This document shows positions 34,025-43,228 of a stretch of 64,000 bases of DNA, piece by piece (within the stretch, counting starts at the first letter, position 1; each line of letters starts with the position of its first letter). The translations under genes were made by a program, and so were the position numbers. Location: assembly GCA_036435485.1 (NCBI GenBank), contig CM071595.1:99502580-99566579 (forward strand). The letters run 5' to 3'. The DNA is from Saposhnikovia divaricata. Lineage: Eukaryota; Streptophyta; Magnoliopsida; Apiales; Apiaceae. The notes below the pieces were generated by a model. That model was not told where the DNA came from. It saw nothing but the letters and a program-made list of their open reading frames with translations, and did not search any database.

Positions 34025-34956
34025 TGTAATTTCGTAGCACAATATGTTGGACTGAATAAGTAAATGAGACTGTCTCAATTGAGAATGAGACTGTCTCTTT
34101 TGCAAATGAGACTGTCTCTTTTGTGAATGAGACTGTCTCTTTTGTCAAACAGAATATTAACTGCAGAAATTAATTAACAAGATAAACAATAATAACACCA
34201 GGAATTTTCACTTGGTTCGGCCCCTATCTCGTCTATGGCCTACATCCAAGTCCCTATGCCAACTAGCACAGAGATTATATTATTATCACAATAATATAAA
34301 GCTTACACAATATCCGATTACAAGATTGAAGCCCATGGAAGAACCCTTCCCTTTGACACCCTTGTCACTTAGCAATCCCTGCTACTTAGCCCACTGGCTA
34401 CCTTGGCTAACAACTTGTAATCCCTAGCTAGTTGCCACAACCCTACACAGGTGAACTCAGAGTATATAGAATATGAATACAACTTCTAGAGAGAATATAT
34501 ATATGACTGTGTATGAGTACTCAGAAGATGTATGTCTTGAAATGTCTCTGGCAGTTGTATGTTAATCCAGTCGAGAGCTACTGAGATTTATAGGCACTCT
34601 TGAATGATATAGCCATTGATAGATTCCTTCCTTAGCTGATGAATCTTGACTGGAGAAGATGAGTCCGTTGGAAGTAGTATAAGCATGTGAAGGACTTGAT
34701 TACTTCTGGTAAAGCTGTGAGACAAAACGTGACTACCAGCAAGACTAAGAATCCGAGTAAGTGATGTACAGTAGGCGTGCTGGATAAAATAGTTTAAAAC
34801 CCATGTCTCAAGAATATTCCTTTGGTAGTGGTGATGCACACTTTCTTGGTAAAATGGAAAGCTATACTACACATGGTAAAGACAGGAGACAAGATCTTAT
34901 AAAGAATTAGATAATAATATTCAAATACACATCATCTTAAAATCAATAAACTAACA
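34025..34956 (-). repeat. 3' LTR of the Sirevirus, 932 bp
   Basis: Same length as 47353-48284. On the minus strand it starts TGTTAGTTTATTG after the polypurine tract and ends GAAATTACA next to the ATTTG duplication. Four 21-bp repeats lie 40-115 bases from its 3' end. Confidence 0.95.
34066..34139. repeat. 21-bp tandem repeat with GAGACTGTCTC palindrome, four copies (3' LTR)
   Basis: GAGACTGTCTC cores at 34066, 34087, 34108 and 34129, exactly 21 bases apart. The 5' LTR has them at 47394, 47415, 47436 (one base changed) and 47457. Each core contains TGTCTC, the canonical auxin-response element core, although the repeats lie in U5, downstream of any LTR promoter. Confidence 0.95.
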
Positions 34957-34970
34957 ATCTCCCCCTTTTT
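34957..34970 (-). promoter_or_regulatory. polypurine tract of the Sirevirus
   Basis: AAAAAGGGGGAGAT on the minus strand directly before the 3' LTR start TGTTAG. Purine-rich tracts of this kind are well conserved in Sireviruses. Confidence 0.85.
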
Positions 34971-35288
34971 ATGATGATGAAAACAATTTGAATTATTATC
35001 AATTCTTAACTGTCTCCCCTGTCAAAAATACTTGTATGGTCATTAGTGTATATATGATGAATAATAAAAAGAAATTCCAATATCATGCATCCTCAGATAA
35101 AAAGCAATGTTCAAACCAGACTGATATTCAATGGAGATCAATAAGTTTAAAACATTTCAAGCTAACGGGACAGGGTTCAGAAAACATCCATAAAACATCC
35201 ACAGTAAGTACAAGAATTAAGAGATAATAATTAAACACCAAAGGAACATAGCTTCTTCTCCCCCTTTCAGCAACATAAAAAGGGAAAA
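34971..35288 (-). other. Sirevirus 3' untranslated region
   Basis: About 0.3 kb between env-like ORF stop and polypurine tract. It has a second pyrimidine run on the plus strand (TTCTCCCCCTTTC near 35260) that reads as an extra polypurine tract on the minus strand. Multiple such tracts are reported for Sireviruses. No gene seen. Confidence 0.5.
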
Positions 35289-36848
35289 TCACTCATCGTC
35301 AGGAATGTCCACTGGAGCTTTGCCAGAAGCTTGAGGTGCAAACCTTGAAGGTTCTCCATAGACAGAGAAGTTTTTCTCAAAGAAACCAGGAGAGGGATCT
35401 TTACCATCCCGAGCTAACATCCACTGGAACAACCGATCCATGTATTCTGTCCTGGAAAGACCAAACGCTGCTGGAGGAGGGATAGCTGGGAGAGGGAGTT
35501 GCTTGGTGATCTCAGGAAGAGTGTAATCGCCCATCCAGTGCTTCTTCTCATGCCATTGCTTTATACTTCTTCCAAGAATAGAGGATATTTGCTTGGACAA
35601 AAACTGAGTTTCAGAGCCCAGTTGATAGAACAGTTTGACGAATTCCCGCTCCCAAGCCTTAGCAGTTGCAGTCATACCCTCATGTAAAGTACCAAACTCA
35701 AAATCCATTCTTCTCGCAATGCTGGCATCATTAATCTTTAATATATCCAATTTGGAATGCATGAGTTCAACTGATTTGGACAGAGAGGCAATAGAAGACT
35801 CAAAGGAAAGCATCTTGGAGTGAAGGGATTCAATTGATTTTGTATTGGCCTCAACCTGAGTCGAAAGGCAAGCTAGAGAGGTGGACTGAGTTTCATCAAA
35901 AGAAGGTCGATCAACAAGGGACTCGGGACTTGAGGTCTCAGAAGGGGATGACTCAAAGACAAGTTTATTAACCTCATTAATCAAAATGTGATTCAGAGAT
36001 AAGATACGAGAATCAAACATGTCAGACAAGTATTCAACATCATCAGAGTCAGAAATTAATTTAAAGGAGTTGAAAACTTTAGTTAAAAGACCGGGATAGG
36101 GAAGATTCATAGATTCATGAGAAGCGCAGTGATGCATGTTACGAATCAACAACGAAGCAACATTAAAAGGAGTCTTTTTAACGAAAAGTGACAATAAAAT
36201 AGAGTCTTGAAAAGTCACTCTGTCACGCCCACTCTTGCGTGGCAACAAATTTGTATGAAAAAGACGGAATAGCAAAAGACAAGTGGGGGAGAGAATGGAT
36301 ACTGACAGTTTGGAGGATGACTGAACTGTCATAGAGCCTGAAATCGTACGTAGTTGTTCATCGTAGTCCAGATCTTCAAAATCCGTGAATGGCTGATGTG
36401 ATGTAAACGGGCAGAGTCCAGTAGCGCCGATACCCAATATTGAACCCAACCAATCTGTAGTGAGTACGATCGGGATGTCCTTTACTTTGGAATAGAGCAT
36501 ATCACTTTGCACCAAGGTGAGATTTGAATAGAATTCCTTGACCAAAGATGGATAAAATTCTATTGAAGGAGATAGGAGTGAAGAACACTGAACCGAATCA
36601 AACAGGTCAGAGATGCCAACTCGATTGAGTAAATCTAAATCAACAATGCGTTCTTTCAAAATGGGTGTGTCTCTTGATTTAGAACCACTGAAAGGCGAAG
36701 GACCAGGGGTTTTCAAGCTTGGTTCAGGGATAGAAAGTTCTGAACCAGATTGTTTTTCATTTGTAGGAGCGGTTTTTTGTTTCTTGGAGGATTCAGCCTT
36801 CAAAGAGTTCTTAGTCGATCGTTTGTTTGTGGGTTTGGATTTCGCCAT
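35289..36848 (-). CDS. env-like ORF of the Sirevirus, intact, 519 residues
   Basis: It lies between pol and the 3' LTR, the place of the env-like ORF in many Sireviruses. The N terminus is Lys/Ser/Pro-rich (MAKSKPTNKRSTKNSLKAES). Residues about 85-120 contain EFYPSLVKEFYSNLT, a motif type shared with plant transposon proteins of unknown role. Residues about 330-400 form a heptad-rich coiled coil (SIESLHSKMLSFESSIASL). The tail is Pro-rich and ends in an acidic segment. I see no clear signal peptide or membrane segment, so the term env-like is positional and no membrane role is supported here. The full-length open frame in an element with broken gag is notable. Confidence 0.8.
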   Translation of the reverse strand: MAKSKPTNKRSTKNSLKAESSKKQKTAPTNEKQSGSELSIPEPSLKTPGPSPFSGSKSRDTPILKERIVDLDLLNRVGISDLFDSVQCSSLLSPSIEFYPSLVKEFYSNLTLVQSDMLYSKVKDIPIVLTTDWLGSILGIGATGLCPFTSHQPFTDFEDLDYDEQLRTISGSMTVQSSSKLSVSILSPTCLLLFRLFHTNLLPRKSGRDRVTFQDSILLSLFVKKTPFNVASLLIRNMHHCASHESMNLPYPGLLTKVFNSFKLISDSDDVEYLSDMFDSRILSLNHILINEVNKLVFESSPSETSSPESLVDRPSFDETQSTSLACLSTQVEANTKSIESLHSKMLSFESSIASLSKSVELMHSKLDILKINDASIARRMDFEFGTLHEGMTATAKAWEREFVKLFYQLGSETQFLSKQISSILGRSIKQWHEKKHWMGDYTLPEITKQLPLPAIPPPAAFGLSRTEYMDRLFQWMLARDGKDPSPGFFEKNFSVYGEPSRFAPQASGKAPVDIPDDE

Positions 36849-37261
36849 TGAAGAGAGAGAAAGGATGAAGAGAAAGGATAGAGAGAGAAAGGAGAGAGAA
36901 TCGAGGAGGCAAGAGAGAAAATAGAATAGAGAAATATAAAGGAGAAAGAAAGTGGGAGGGAAGTGAATGATCGTGCCCCTGAAAACATGTGTCAGGCATG
37001 CAGACAGTCAAATACATTGATACACGGTATCAAGTGATAATGAGTCAAGAGACAAGTATCAATGCACGATTGAGTATAGAAAGCTAATTAATTTATCAAA
37101 TAAACTAGAATTTTGTGCCTGGACAAAGAAATCATTTAGTTTATCGAGATGTCGCGCATGCAACCAATATTGCTTAACTGACACTTCAATAATAACAATT
37201 AAATCACAGTCGTATAAATTAAGAAGGAACATAAATAAACTCAAAACATGAAGTGATTTAA
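36849..37261 (-). other. Sirevirus pol to env-like spacer
   Basis: About 0.4 kb with a CT-rich stretch on the minus strand just before the env-like ATG (36850-36960) and no coding frame of note. A subgenomic promoter or splice acceptor could lie here, but none can be proved by eye. Confidence 0.5.
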
Positions 37262-40200
37262 TTAGAATGAGCACATACCAAGCTCTCTACGTAGCATACA
37301 AAACCTGTCTTCTGATAGAGGTTTAGTAAAAATATCAGCCTTTTGATTTTCAGTGGGAATAAAAATAAGTTCAATGTTACCTTTTGAAACATGATCCCGA
37401 ATAAAATGATGACGAACATCGATATGTTTGGTGCGAGAATGCAAGACTGGATTTTTGGAAATATTAATAGCCGATGTGTTATCAAAGTAAATAGGAGTGT
37501 GTGAGAATTTTATACCAAAATCCTTTACGGTTTGCTGCATCCACAAAATTTGTACGCAACAACTCCCGGCGGCGATATATTCCCCTTCAGCAGTTGACAT
37601 TGCCACTGAAGTTTGTTTCTTACTGTGCCAAGCCACTAGGCAATCTCCTAAAAATTCGCAAGCTCCGCTCGTACTTTTACGATCAACCTGAGATCCTGCA
37701 TAATCGGCATTTGAAAAACCAATTAAATTAAAAGACGGGGAACTGGGATAGAATAGTCCCAAGTCATCAGTCCCCTTTAAATATTTAAATATTCGCTTTA
37801 CGGCATTTAAATGAGATTCTTTTGGCATTGCTTGAAAACGGGCACACAAACATACACTAAACATGATATCGGGGCGAGAGGCTGTGAGATATAACAAGGA
37901 ACCAATCATGCCTCTATATTTAGTAACATCAACTGATTTACCATTTTCATCCCTAGTGAGTTTAGTGGTAACACTCATGGGAGTAGATTTTGGAGTGACA
38001 TGTTCCAAATCAAACCTTTTAAGTAAGTCTTTAATATACTTGCTTTGGTGAATGAAAATACCTGCATTAGATTGATTAATTTGCAAGCCAAGAAAATATT
38101 GTAATTCACCCATAAGACTCATGTCAAATTCTTTATGCATACAATCAGAGAACCATTTGCATAAAGTTTCATCTGAGGCTCCGAACACAATATCATCGAC
38201 ATATACTTGTATTATCAAGAAATCATTATGTTTATGAAAAATAAAAAGAGTAGGATCGAGTGTACCCATAATGAAGCCAGAATCAACAAGGAAGGCACTG
38301 AGTCGATCATACCAACATCTGGGAGATTGTCGAAGGCCGTAGACAGATTTCTTGAGTTTGTAAACATAATTCGGATATTTTTCATGTATGAAACCTGGGG
38401 GTTGCTTTACGAATACTTCCTCTTGAAGATAACCATTTAAGAAGGCGCTTTTGACGTCCATTTGATACAATTTAAAGTTCTTGTAGACTGCAAATGCCAT
38501 CAGTATGCGTATGGCTTCCAATCGAGCTACTGGAGCGTAAGTTTCGTCGTAGTCGATGCCTTCTTGTTGATTATAACTTTGAGCCACGAGGCGAGCTTTA
38601 TTTCGAATGATATTTCCATCTTCATCCTTCTTATTTTTGAAGACCCAACGAGTTCCAATGATTGTGACATTTTCAGGAGGAGGTACAAGCTCCCAGACAT
38701 CACACCGTTCGAACTGATTAAGTTCTTCTTGCATGGCTACTGACCATTGCTCATTCTCGACTGCCTCCTTAGCATTTTTAGGCTCGAATTCAGCTACAAA
38801 TGCATAAAATGCACAAAAGTTTCGAACCTTGCTATGAGTGGTAATCCCTTGATTTAAATCTGAGAGAAGATTATCTTGAGGATGATTTTGCACGGTTCTG
38901 ACAGATTTGGGAAGAGGAATGGAGCTCATTTCTTCTACACTTGAGTCATTCAATTGACAGGGAACTGGATTTGGACTAGGTGTGGAGGAGGGATGATATT
39001 GAGAAGATTTGCTTGCAGGTTCAGATGATGTAGAGTTGCTTGAAGCAGCACTAGCAGACGTAGATGATCCAGGAGTTAATTGGTGAGAGGTGGAAGTCTG
39101 CTGTGGTGTTTCTTGAACATTCTGCGAATGAGACAGTTCCTGTTCCAAATGAGACTGTCTCATTTCTAAATGAGACTGACCCTTTCCAGAATGAGACTGA
39201 CCCTTTCGAAGCTGGGAAGGATCATTAGCATATGCTTCCTCATCTCTGGCTATATCAAGATAAGACTCATTGAAAGAAACATTAATGGACTCTTCTACTT
39301 TAGCCTTATCAGGGTTGTAAACACGATACGCTTTACTAGTATTGGAGTATCCCAAAAATATTCCTTCAGTTGCACGAGGATCAAATTTTCCACGATTTGG
39401 CTGGGAATCTAGAATAAAACATTTAGAACCAAAAACTCGAAAATAGCTGATGTTAGGAGTTTTATTCTTAAGCAGTTCATAAGGGGTTTTCAGTAAGATA
39501 GGACGAATTAAAACTCTGTTAAGCACATAGCAAGAAGTATTTAACGCTTCTGCCCAGAATTTTCGAGGCAACTTACTTTCATGAAGCAAAGTACGGGCAG
39601 TTTCTTGTAGAGTTCTATTCTTGCGTTCCACTACTCCGTTCTGTTGTGGAGTGCGAGGAGCAGAAAATTCATGTGTGATGCCCCTTGACTTGCAGTAGGT
39701 GACAAAATCTTTTTCAAACTCACCACCATGATCGCTTCTAATGGTTCTTAATTTCTTGGAATACTTAGTTTCAAGGTTAGAAATCAAATCTTGAAATTCG
39801 ATAAAAGCTTCATCTTTAGAACTTAAAAATAGTACCCAAGTAAATCTGGAGAAATCATCAACTATAACAAAAGCATATTTCTTACCACCATGGCTAACAT
39901 ACCTTTCAGGTCCAAATAAATCAAGGTGCAGTAATTGTAGAGGATCAGTTGAAGACACTTGATTTTTGGTTTTGAATGAAGTCTTGACTTGCTTTCCTAG
40001 CTGGCATGCTGAGCAGGGTTCTGACTTTTTAAAATTAAGCTTAGGAAGACCCCTAACAAGTCCTTGGGAGGAAATTTTCTTTAAGAGATCCATATGGACA
40101 TGCCCTAGCCTCCTGTGCCACAGGTACTGTTGCTCTTGAACAGTTGCCAAATATATTTCCTCCTGCTGTTCATCAAAATCTAACACAAAAATGTTTCCTT

Positions 40201-40540
40201 TTCGTTTTGCTACTAAGGGAACTTTGTTAGAGTTAGTACTAATAAAACACATCTCTTTGTCAAAGTTGACGCTGTGACCTGCATCTGTTAGTTGACTAAC
40301 ACTGATAAGATTATATTTTAGACCCTTAACTAACCGTACATCATCGATAGAGAACCTTGTATTACCTATGGTGCCTTTACCTATGATTTTGACAGTATTA
40401 GAGTCACCCAAGGTGACCAAACCTCCATCTGTAGCCACTAGAGACAGAAACTTTGATTTATCTCCTGTCATATGACGAGAACAGCCTCTGTCTATGATCC
40501 ATTTATTTCTTGGGATATGAGCTGCTAAGCAGACCTGCAA
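37262..40540 (-). CDS. pol: Sirevirus Pol: protease-integrase-RT-RNase H, open over 1092 codons
   Basis: Domains in copia order. Protease near residue 17 (WIIDRGCSRHMTG) has D-R-G where D-S-G or D-T-G is expected. Integrase has HRRLGH...CSACQLG zinc residues, HLDLFGPERYVSHGGKKYA and SDHGGEFEKDF, and its E in QQNGVVERKNRTLQE. A low-complexity linker of 7-residue QSH repeats lies near 39126-39210. RT has YAPVARLEAIRILMAFAV, MDVKSAFLNG and catalytic YVDDIVFG. RNase H has SADIF-type DYAGSQVDRKSTSG and MSTAEGEYIAA, with a C-terminal KHIDVRHHFIRDHV. The frame opens just past the gag stop in another register, so gag-pol expression would need a frameshift, splice or internal start. The listed first codon is TTG and the true N terminus is uncertain. 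Confidence 0.88.
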   Translation of the reverse strand: MQVCLAAHIPRNKWIIDRGCSRHMTGDKSKFLSLVATDGGLVTLGDSNTVKIIGKGTIGNTRFSIDDVRLVKGLKYNLISVSQLTDAGHSVNFDKEMCFISTNSNKVPLVAKRKGNIFVLDFDEQQEEIYLATVQEQQYLWHRRLGHVHMDLLKKISSQGLVRGLPKLNFKKSEPCSACQLGKQVKTSFKTKNQVSSTDPLQLLHLDLFGPERYVSHGGKKYAFVIVDDFSRFTWVLFLSSKDEAFIEFQDLISNLETKYSKKLRTIRSDHGGEFEKDFVTYCKSRGITHEFSAPRTPQQNGVVERKNRTLQETARTLLHESKLPRKFWAEALNTSCYVLNRVLIRPILLKTPYELLKNKTPNISYFRVFGSKCFILDSQPNRGKFDPRATEGIFLGYSNTSKAYRVYNPDKAKVEESINVSFNESYLDIARDEEAYANDPSQLRKGQSHSGKGQSHLEMRQSHLEQELSHSQNVQETPQQTSTSHQLTPGSSTSASAASSNSTSSEPASKSSQYHPSSTPSPNPVPCQLNDSSVEEMSSIPLPKSVRTVQNHPQDNLLSDLNQGITTHSKVRNFCAFYAFVAEFEPKNAKEAVENEQWSVAMQEELNQFERCDVWELVPPPENVTIIGTRWVFKNKKDEDGNIIRNKARLVAQSYNQQEGIDYDETYAPVARLEAIRILMAFAVYKNFKLYQMDVKSAFLNGYLQEEVFVKQPPGFIHEKYPNYVYKLKKSVYGLRQSPRCWYDRLSAFLVDSGFIMGTLDPTLFIFHKHNDFLIIQVYVDDIVFGASDETLCKWFSDCMHKEFDMSLMGELQYFLGLQINQSNAGIFIHQSKYIKDLLKRFDLEHVTPKSTPMSVTTKLTRDENGKSVDVTKYRGMIGSLLYLTASRPDIMFSVCLCARFQAMPKESHLNAVKRIFKYLKGTDDLGLFYPSSPSFNLIGFSNADYAGSQVDRKSTSGACEFLGDCLVAWHSKKQTSVAMSTAEGEYIAAGSCCVQILWMQQTVKDFGIKFSHTPIYFDNTSAINISKNPVLHSRTKHIDVRHHFIRDHVSKGNIELIFIPTENQKADIFTKPLSEDRFCMLRRELGMCSF
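39126..39203. repeat. 21-bp repeat in the pol coding linker, four copies
   Basis: GAGAC cores at 39130, 39151, 39172 and 39193, 21 bases apart, one of them the complete palindrome GAGACTGTCTC. On the coding strand they encode heptads QSHSGKG, QSHLEMR, QSHLEQE and LSHSQNV between integrase and RT. The repeat matches the LTR repeats at 34066 and 47394 in period and core sequence. Confidence 0.92.
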
Positions 40541-40553
40541 AACATATATGTAT

Positions 40554-42132
40554 TCATGTCTTAGGTACCCATTTTAACTTGGGTCCTACTTTGTTAGTAT
40601 CCACAATATTATATAAATATCTCTCTGTTTTCTTAATCCATATTTGAACAATATTAACAGATTTAGACAATTTATGTGATATAGATGTTGGGCTCTGAGT
40701 ATCACAGAATTTAGATTTTGCTGAAAGGTGTCCCCTTCTTCCACAATCTGTACATCTTTCGTTTGGCATTTTGTACTTCATGGTTGTTCGTTTTTTAGAC
40801 TTGTGGAACACATTTTTCTTTGCTGATTTGAAGCCAAGCCCTCCTTTACTCAAGGAAAGTTTTTGGCATGCCAACATTATGTCTAATGTGCCTTCGCCGT
40901 GAACAAACTTAGCCATATCTTTCTTCAGTAGATCAATCTTTTTCTGCAACTCGGAGAATTTCAGTTCTGCTTCCAGCTTTTTTGTGGCTAACTCTGAATC
41001 TTTCATATCAATCTCATTTTTCAAATGAGCATTTTCTTTAAAGAACTCATCCATTCTTTCAGAGTTTTTCCTATCCAGGGATTCTTCTTTTGAAGACTCA
41101 TCTATTTCACTTAAAACTTCATTTAAAGCTTGCTTTAAATAAGCATTTTTGTTTTGCTGCTTTTTGATTTGTACCTGAAGGGTTAGTAAATCTTTAGAAA
41201 TACATGAATTTAGAGGTGTAGAAAATACCTCCTCGTCTTCACTAGAGTTTTCTTCTATTCCAGCAAAGCACATTTGAGCAACTTCATCATCGGAGTCTAT
41301 TTCGATATCAGATTCATCGTCGCTCCATGTTAGAAATGCTTTGCTCTTTTTCTTTTCCTTGTCTTGATCCCTTGATCCAGAGGCCTTCATTTTAGCCTGA
41401 AGTTGATAACAGTTTCTTTTGATATGGCCTTTCTTGCCACATTCGAAACAAGCTTCATCATTAGAATTGTTTCTGGATTCCTTTTTAAAAACAAAGGGCC
41501 TTTGAGTAGGTCTACTAGAGGCTTTCTTCTTGGCTAGAAACTTCTGAAATTTCTTTGTTAGAAGAGCAATCTCCTCATCTGAATCCTCACTGGAATCTGT
41601 GTTGATTGTTAGAGCCAAAGTCTTTTTCCTGGGAGCTGTTTCTTCATCATCATACCTTTTAAGTTGATTCTCAAACTCCTCTAGTTCACTGAAGAGAGTA
41701 AGAGTCTCCATATTTGAGATTAAAGAGGAGTCCTGTAGAGTTGTTACCTTAGGAGCAAACCTTTTTGGCAGCGATCGAAGAATCTTTCTATTGATCTCTG
41801 CCTGGGGTATATTTCTTTCCAGAAGAGATATATATATAGAGTTCATGAGGGTAAGAAACCTGCCCTGTGCTTCCTTTATGCTTTCATCCTTCTCTAGTTT
41901 AAAACTTTCGTAGTCACTCATAAGGAGATCGAGCTTAATTTCACGAACTTTTGAGGTGCCTTCATGACTTACTACAAGGGTATCCCAGACCTGTTTTGCT
42001 GATGTGCAAGCTGAGACTTTTCGAAGCTCAGTAGCACAAAGTCCGTTGAGTAGGGAATTCATGGCTCGGGCATTATAATTCAGGGAATTCACCTCATCAA
42101 CTGTAAGGCTTTTTACTGGTCTGGGCTTGCCA
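40554..42132 (-). pseudogene. gag: Sirevirus gag, C-terminal 3/4
   Basis: It continues in frame from the piece at 47125-47293 across the solo LTR. It contains the copia-type Gag domain (NYNARAMNSLLNGLC, KQVWDTLVVSHEGTSKVREIKLD), a first knuckle CFECGKKGHIKRNC, an acidic region, a long heptad-rich helix (AELKFSELQKKIDLLKKDM) and a second knuckle-like CTDCGRRGHLSAKSKFC. The long C-terminal extension with a second knuckle is typical of Sirevirus Gag. The stop is at 40554-40556. The piece itself is open, but the protein is cut by the inserted LTR. Confidence 0.88.
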
Positions 42133-42590
42133 TGTAACGCCCCAACTTCAAAATACTAAAAATATACTTTTTATAATAGAATAGAATTAATAACAAGTAC
42201 AAATACCCGGAAACCCAGGGGAATTTTAGAAAATTTCGAAATGAAATATTTGTAAATCGGACTATCCACCTGTATTTCAACCCAAACCAAAATCCCAATT
42301 AACAATTACAAATAAAACTTAATACACCAACGATTCCTCATCGAGGATCGATTCCAGGTTATGGTATGAAACAAGAATCTAAACTATACAAATCATTACA
42401 ACTTCTTTCTCTGCTATAAATACAAATCACTATACCGTCTACTCTGTAACTTAATCCAAAACCGTGCTCGCCCACGTTAGCTCTGAAATATATTTTGAAT
42501 AGGATCATCCTCACTCTCATTCGCATTTGAAAATATAAGTAGATCATCCTTGAACCTAACTGAAAAGGGTTAGGTAAAACAAACCAAGAG

Positions 42591-42608
42591 TGAGCCAAAG
42601 AACGCTCA
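42591..42608 (-). promoter_or_regulatory. TGAGC...GCTCA inverted repeat in the 5 kb solo LTR
   Basis: On the minus strand CTTGCTGAGC and GCTCACTCTTG flank an eight-base loop. They match the flanks of the TGAGCTATTATAGCTCA palindrome in the TR-GAG LTRs, at about the same distance from the LTR 3' end. Confidence 0.45.
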
Positions 42609-43154
42609 GCAAGTTAATAATATAGTGAAACAACGATATTACGATAATTCATTGATGAACAATATCAATGAATACTTTATCTCAAGAGATCATTCCATTT
42701 CAATCGCAGAGTAAAACTTTTCCATTTTCTTCAACTATACGGTCTCAGATAAAACTTTGAGAAAAAGAATGTCAAGAAATTCCCCAATCATTCTTACTCC
42801 ACTTTCAACGTACAATGTTACTCACGAAGGGAATAACTGGGAAACTTCTATCCATCCTTAATCCCATTATTTTACTGAGTTCCAAATTTTATCATGTAGA
42901 GAACGACTAACTCTGATATCCACAATTTCGAAACTAGAAACCATTTACCTTGGAATATATATATAAATTCTATCAAAACATTCCTTTATTTAAAACCCTT
43001 TCATCTTTGAAACATACTTTTCATAAAACCTTTTAAAAACATTTAAGTTGATTTTTATTATTCTCCTGATTACGGACAATACGGGTGATCAGCCACGTAA
43101 AGTCCCCATTCCTTTGAAATTGGGTTCCCAATTAGGCAACACATTGGCCTTTAA

Positions 43155-43228
43155 TGCTGGACTAGGACCACCCTAGCCTCTTACGCTAAATAAAAGTGCT
43201 GGACTAGGACCACCCTAGCCTCTTACGC
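43155..43228 (-). other. conserved LTR stem-loop, duplicated version
   Basis: Two copies 42 bases apart (43155-43186 and 43197-43228). On the minus strand each reads GCGTAAGAGG, then CTAGG-GTGGT-CCTAG, then TCCAGCA. Flank and length match 11080-11111 exactly, while two base pairs of the stem differ in a way that preserves pairing. Confidence 0.65.

Noticed and set aside
34066..34139. Regular direct repeats that could suggest a CRISPR-like array
   Set aside because: They are contiguous 21-bp tandem repeats without spacers, inside a retrotransposon LTR of a plant genome.
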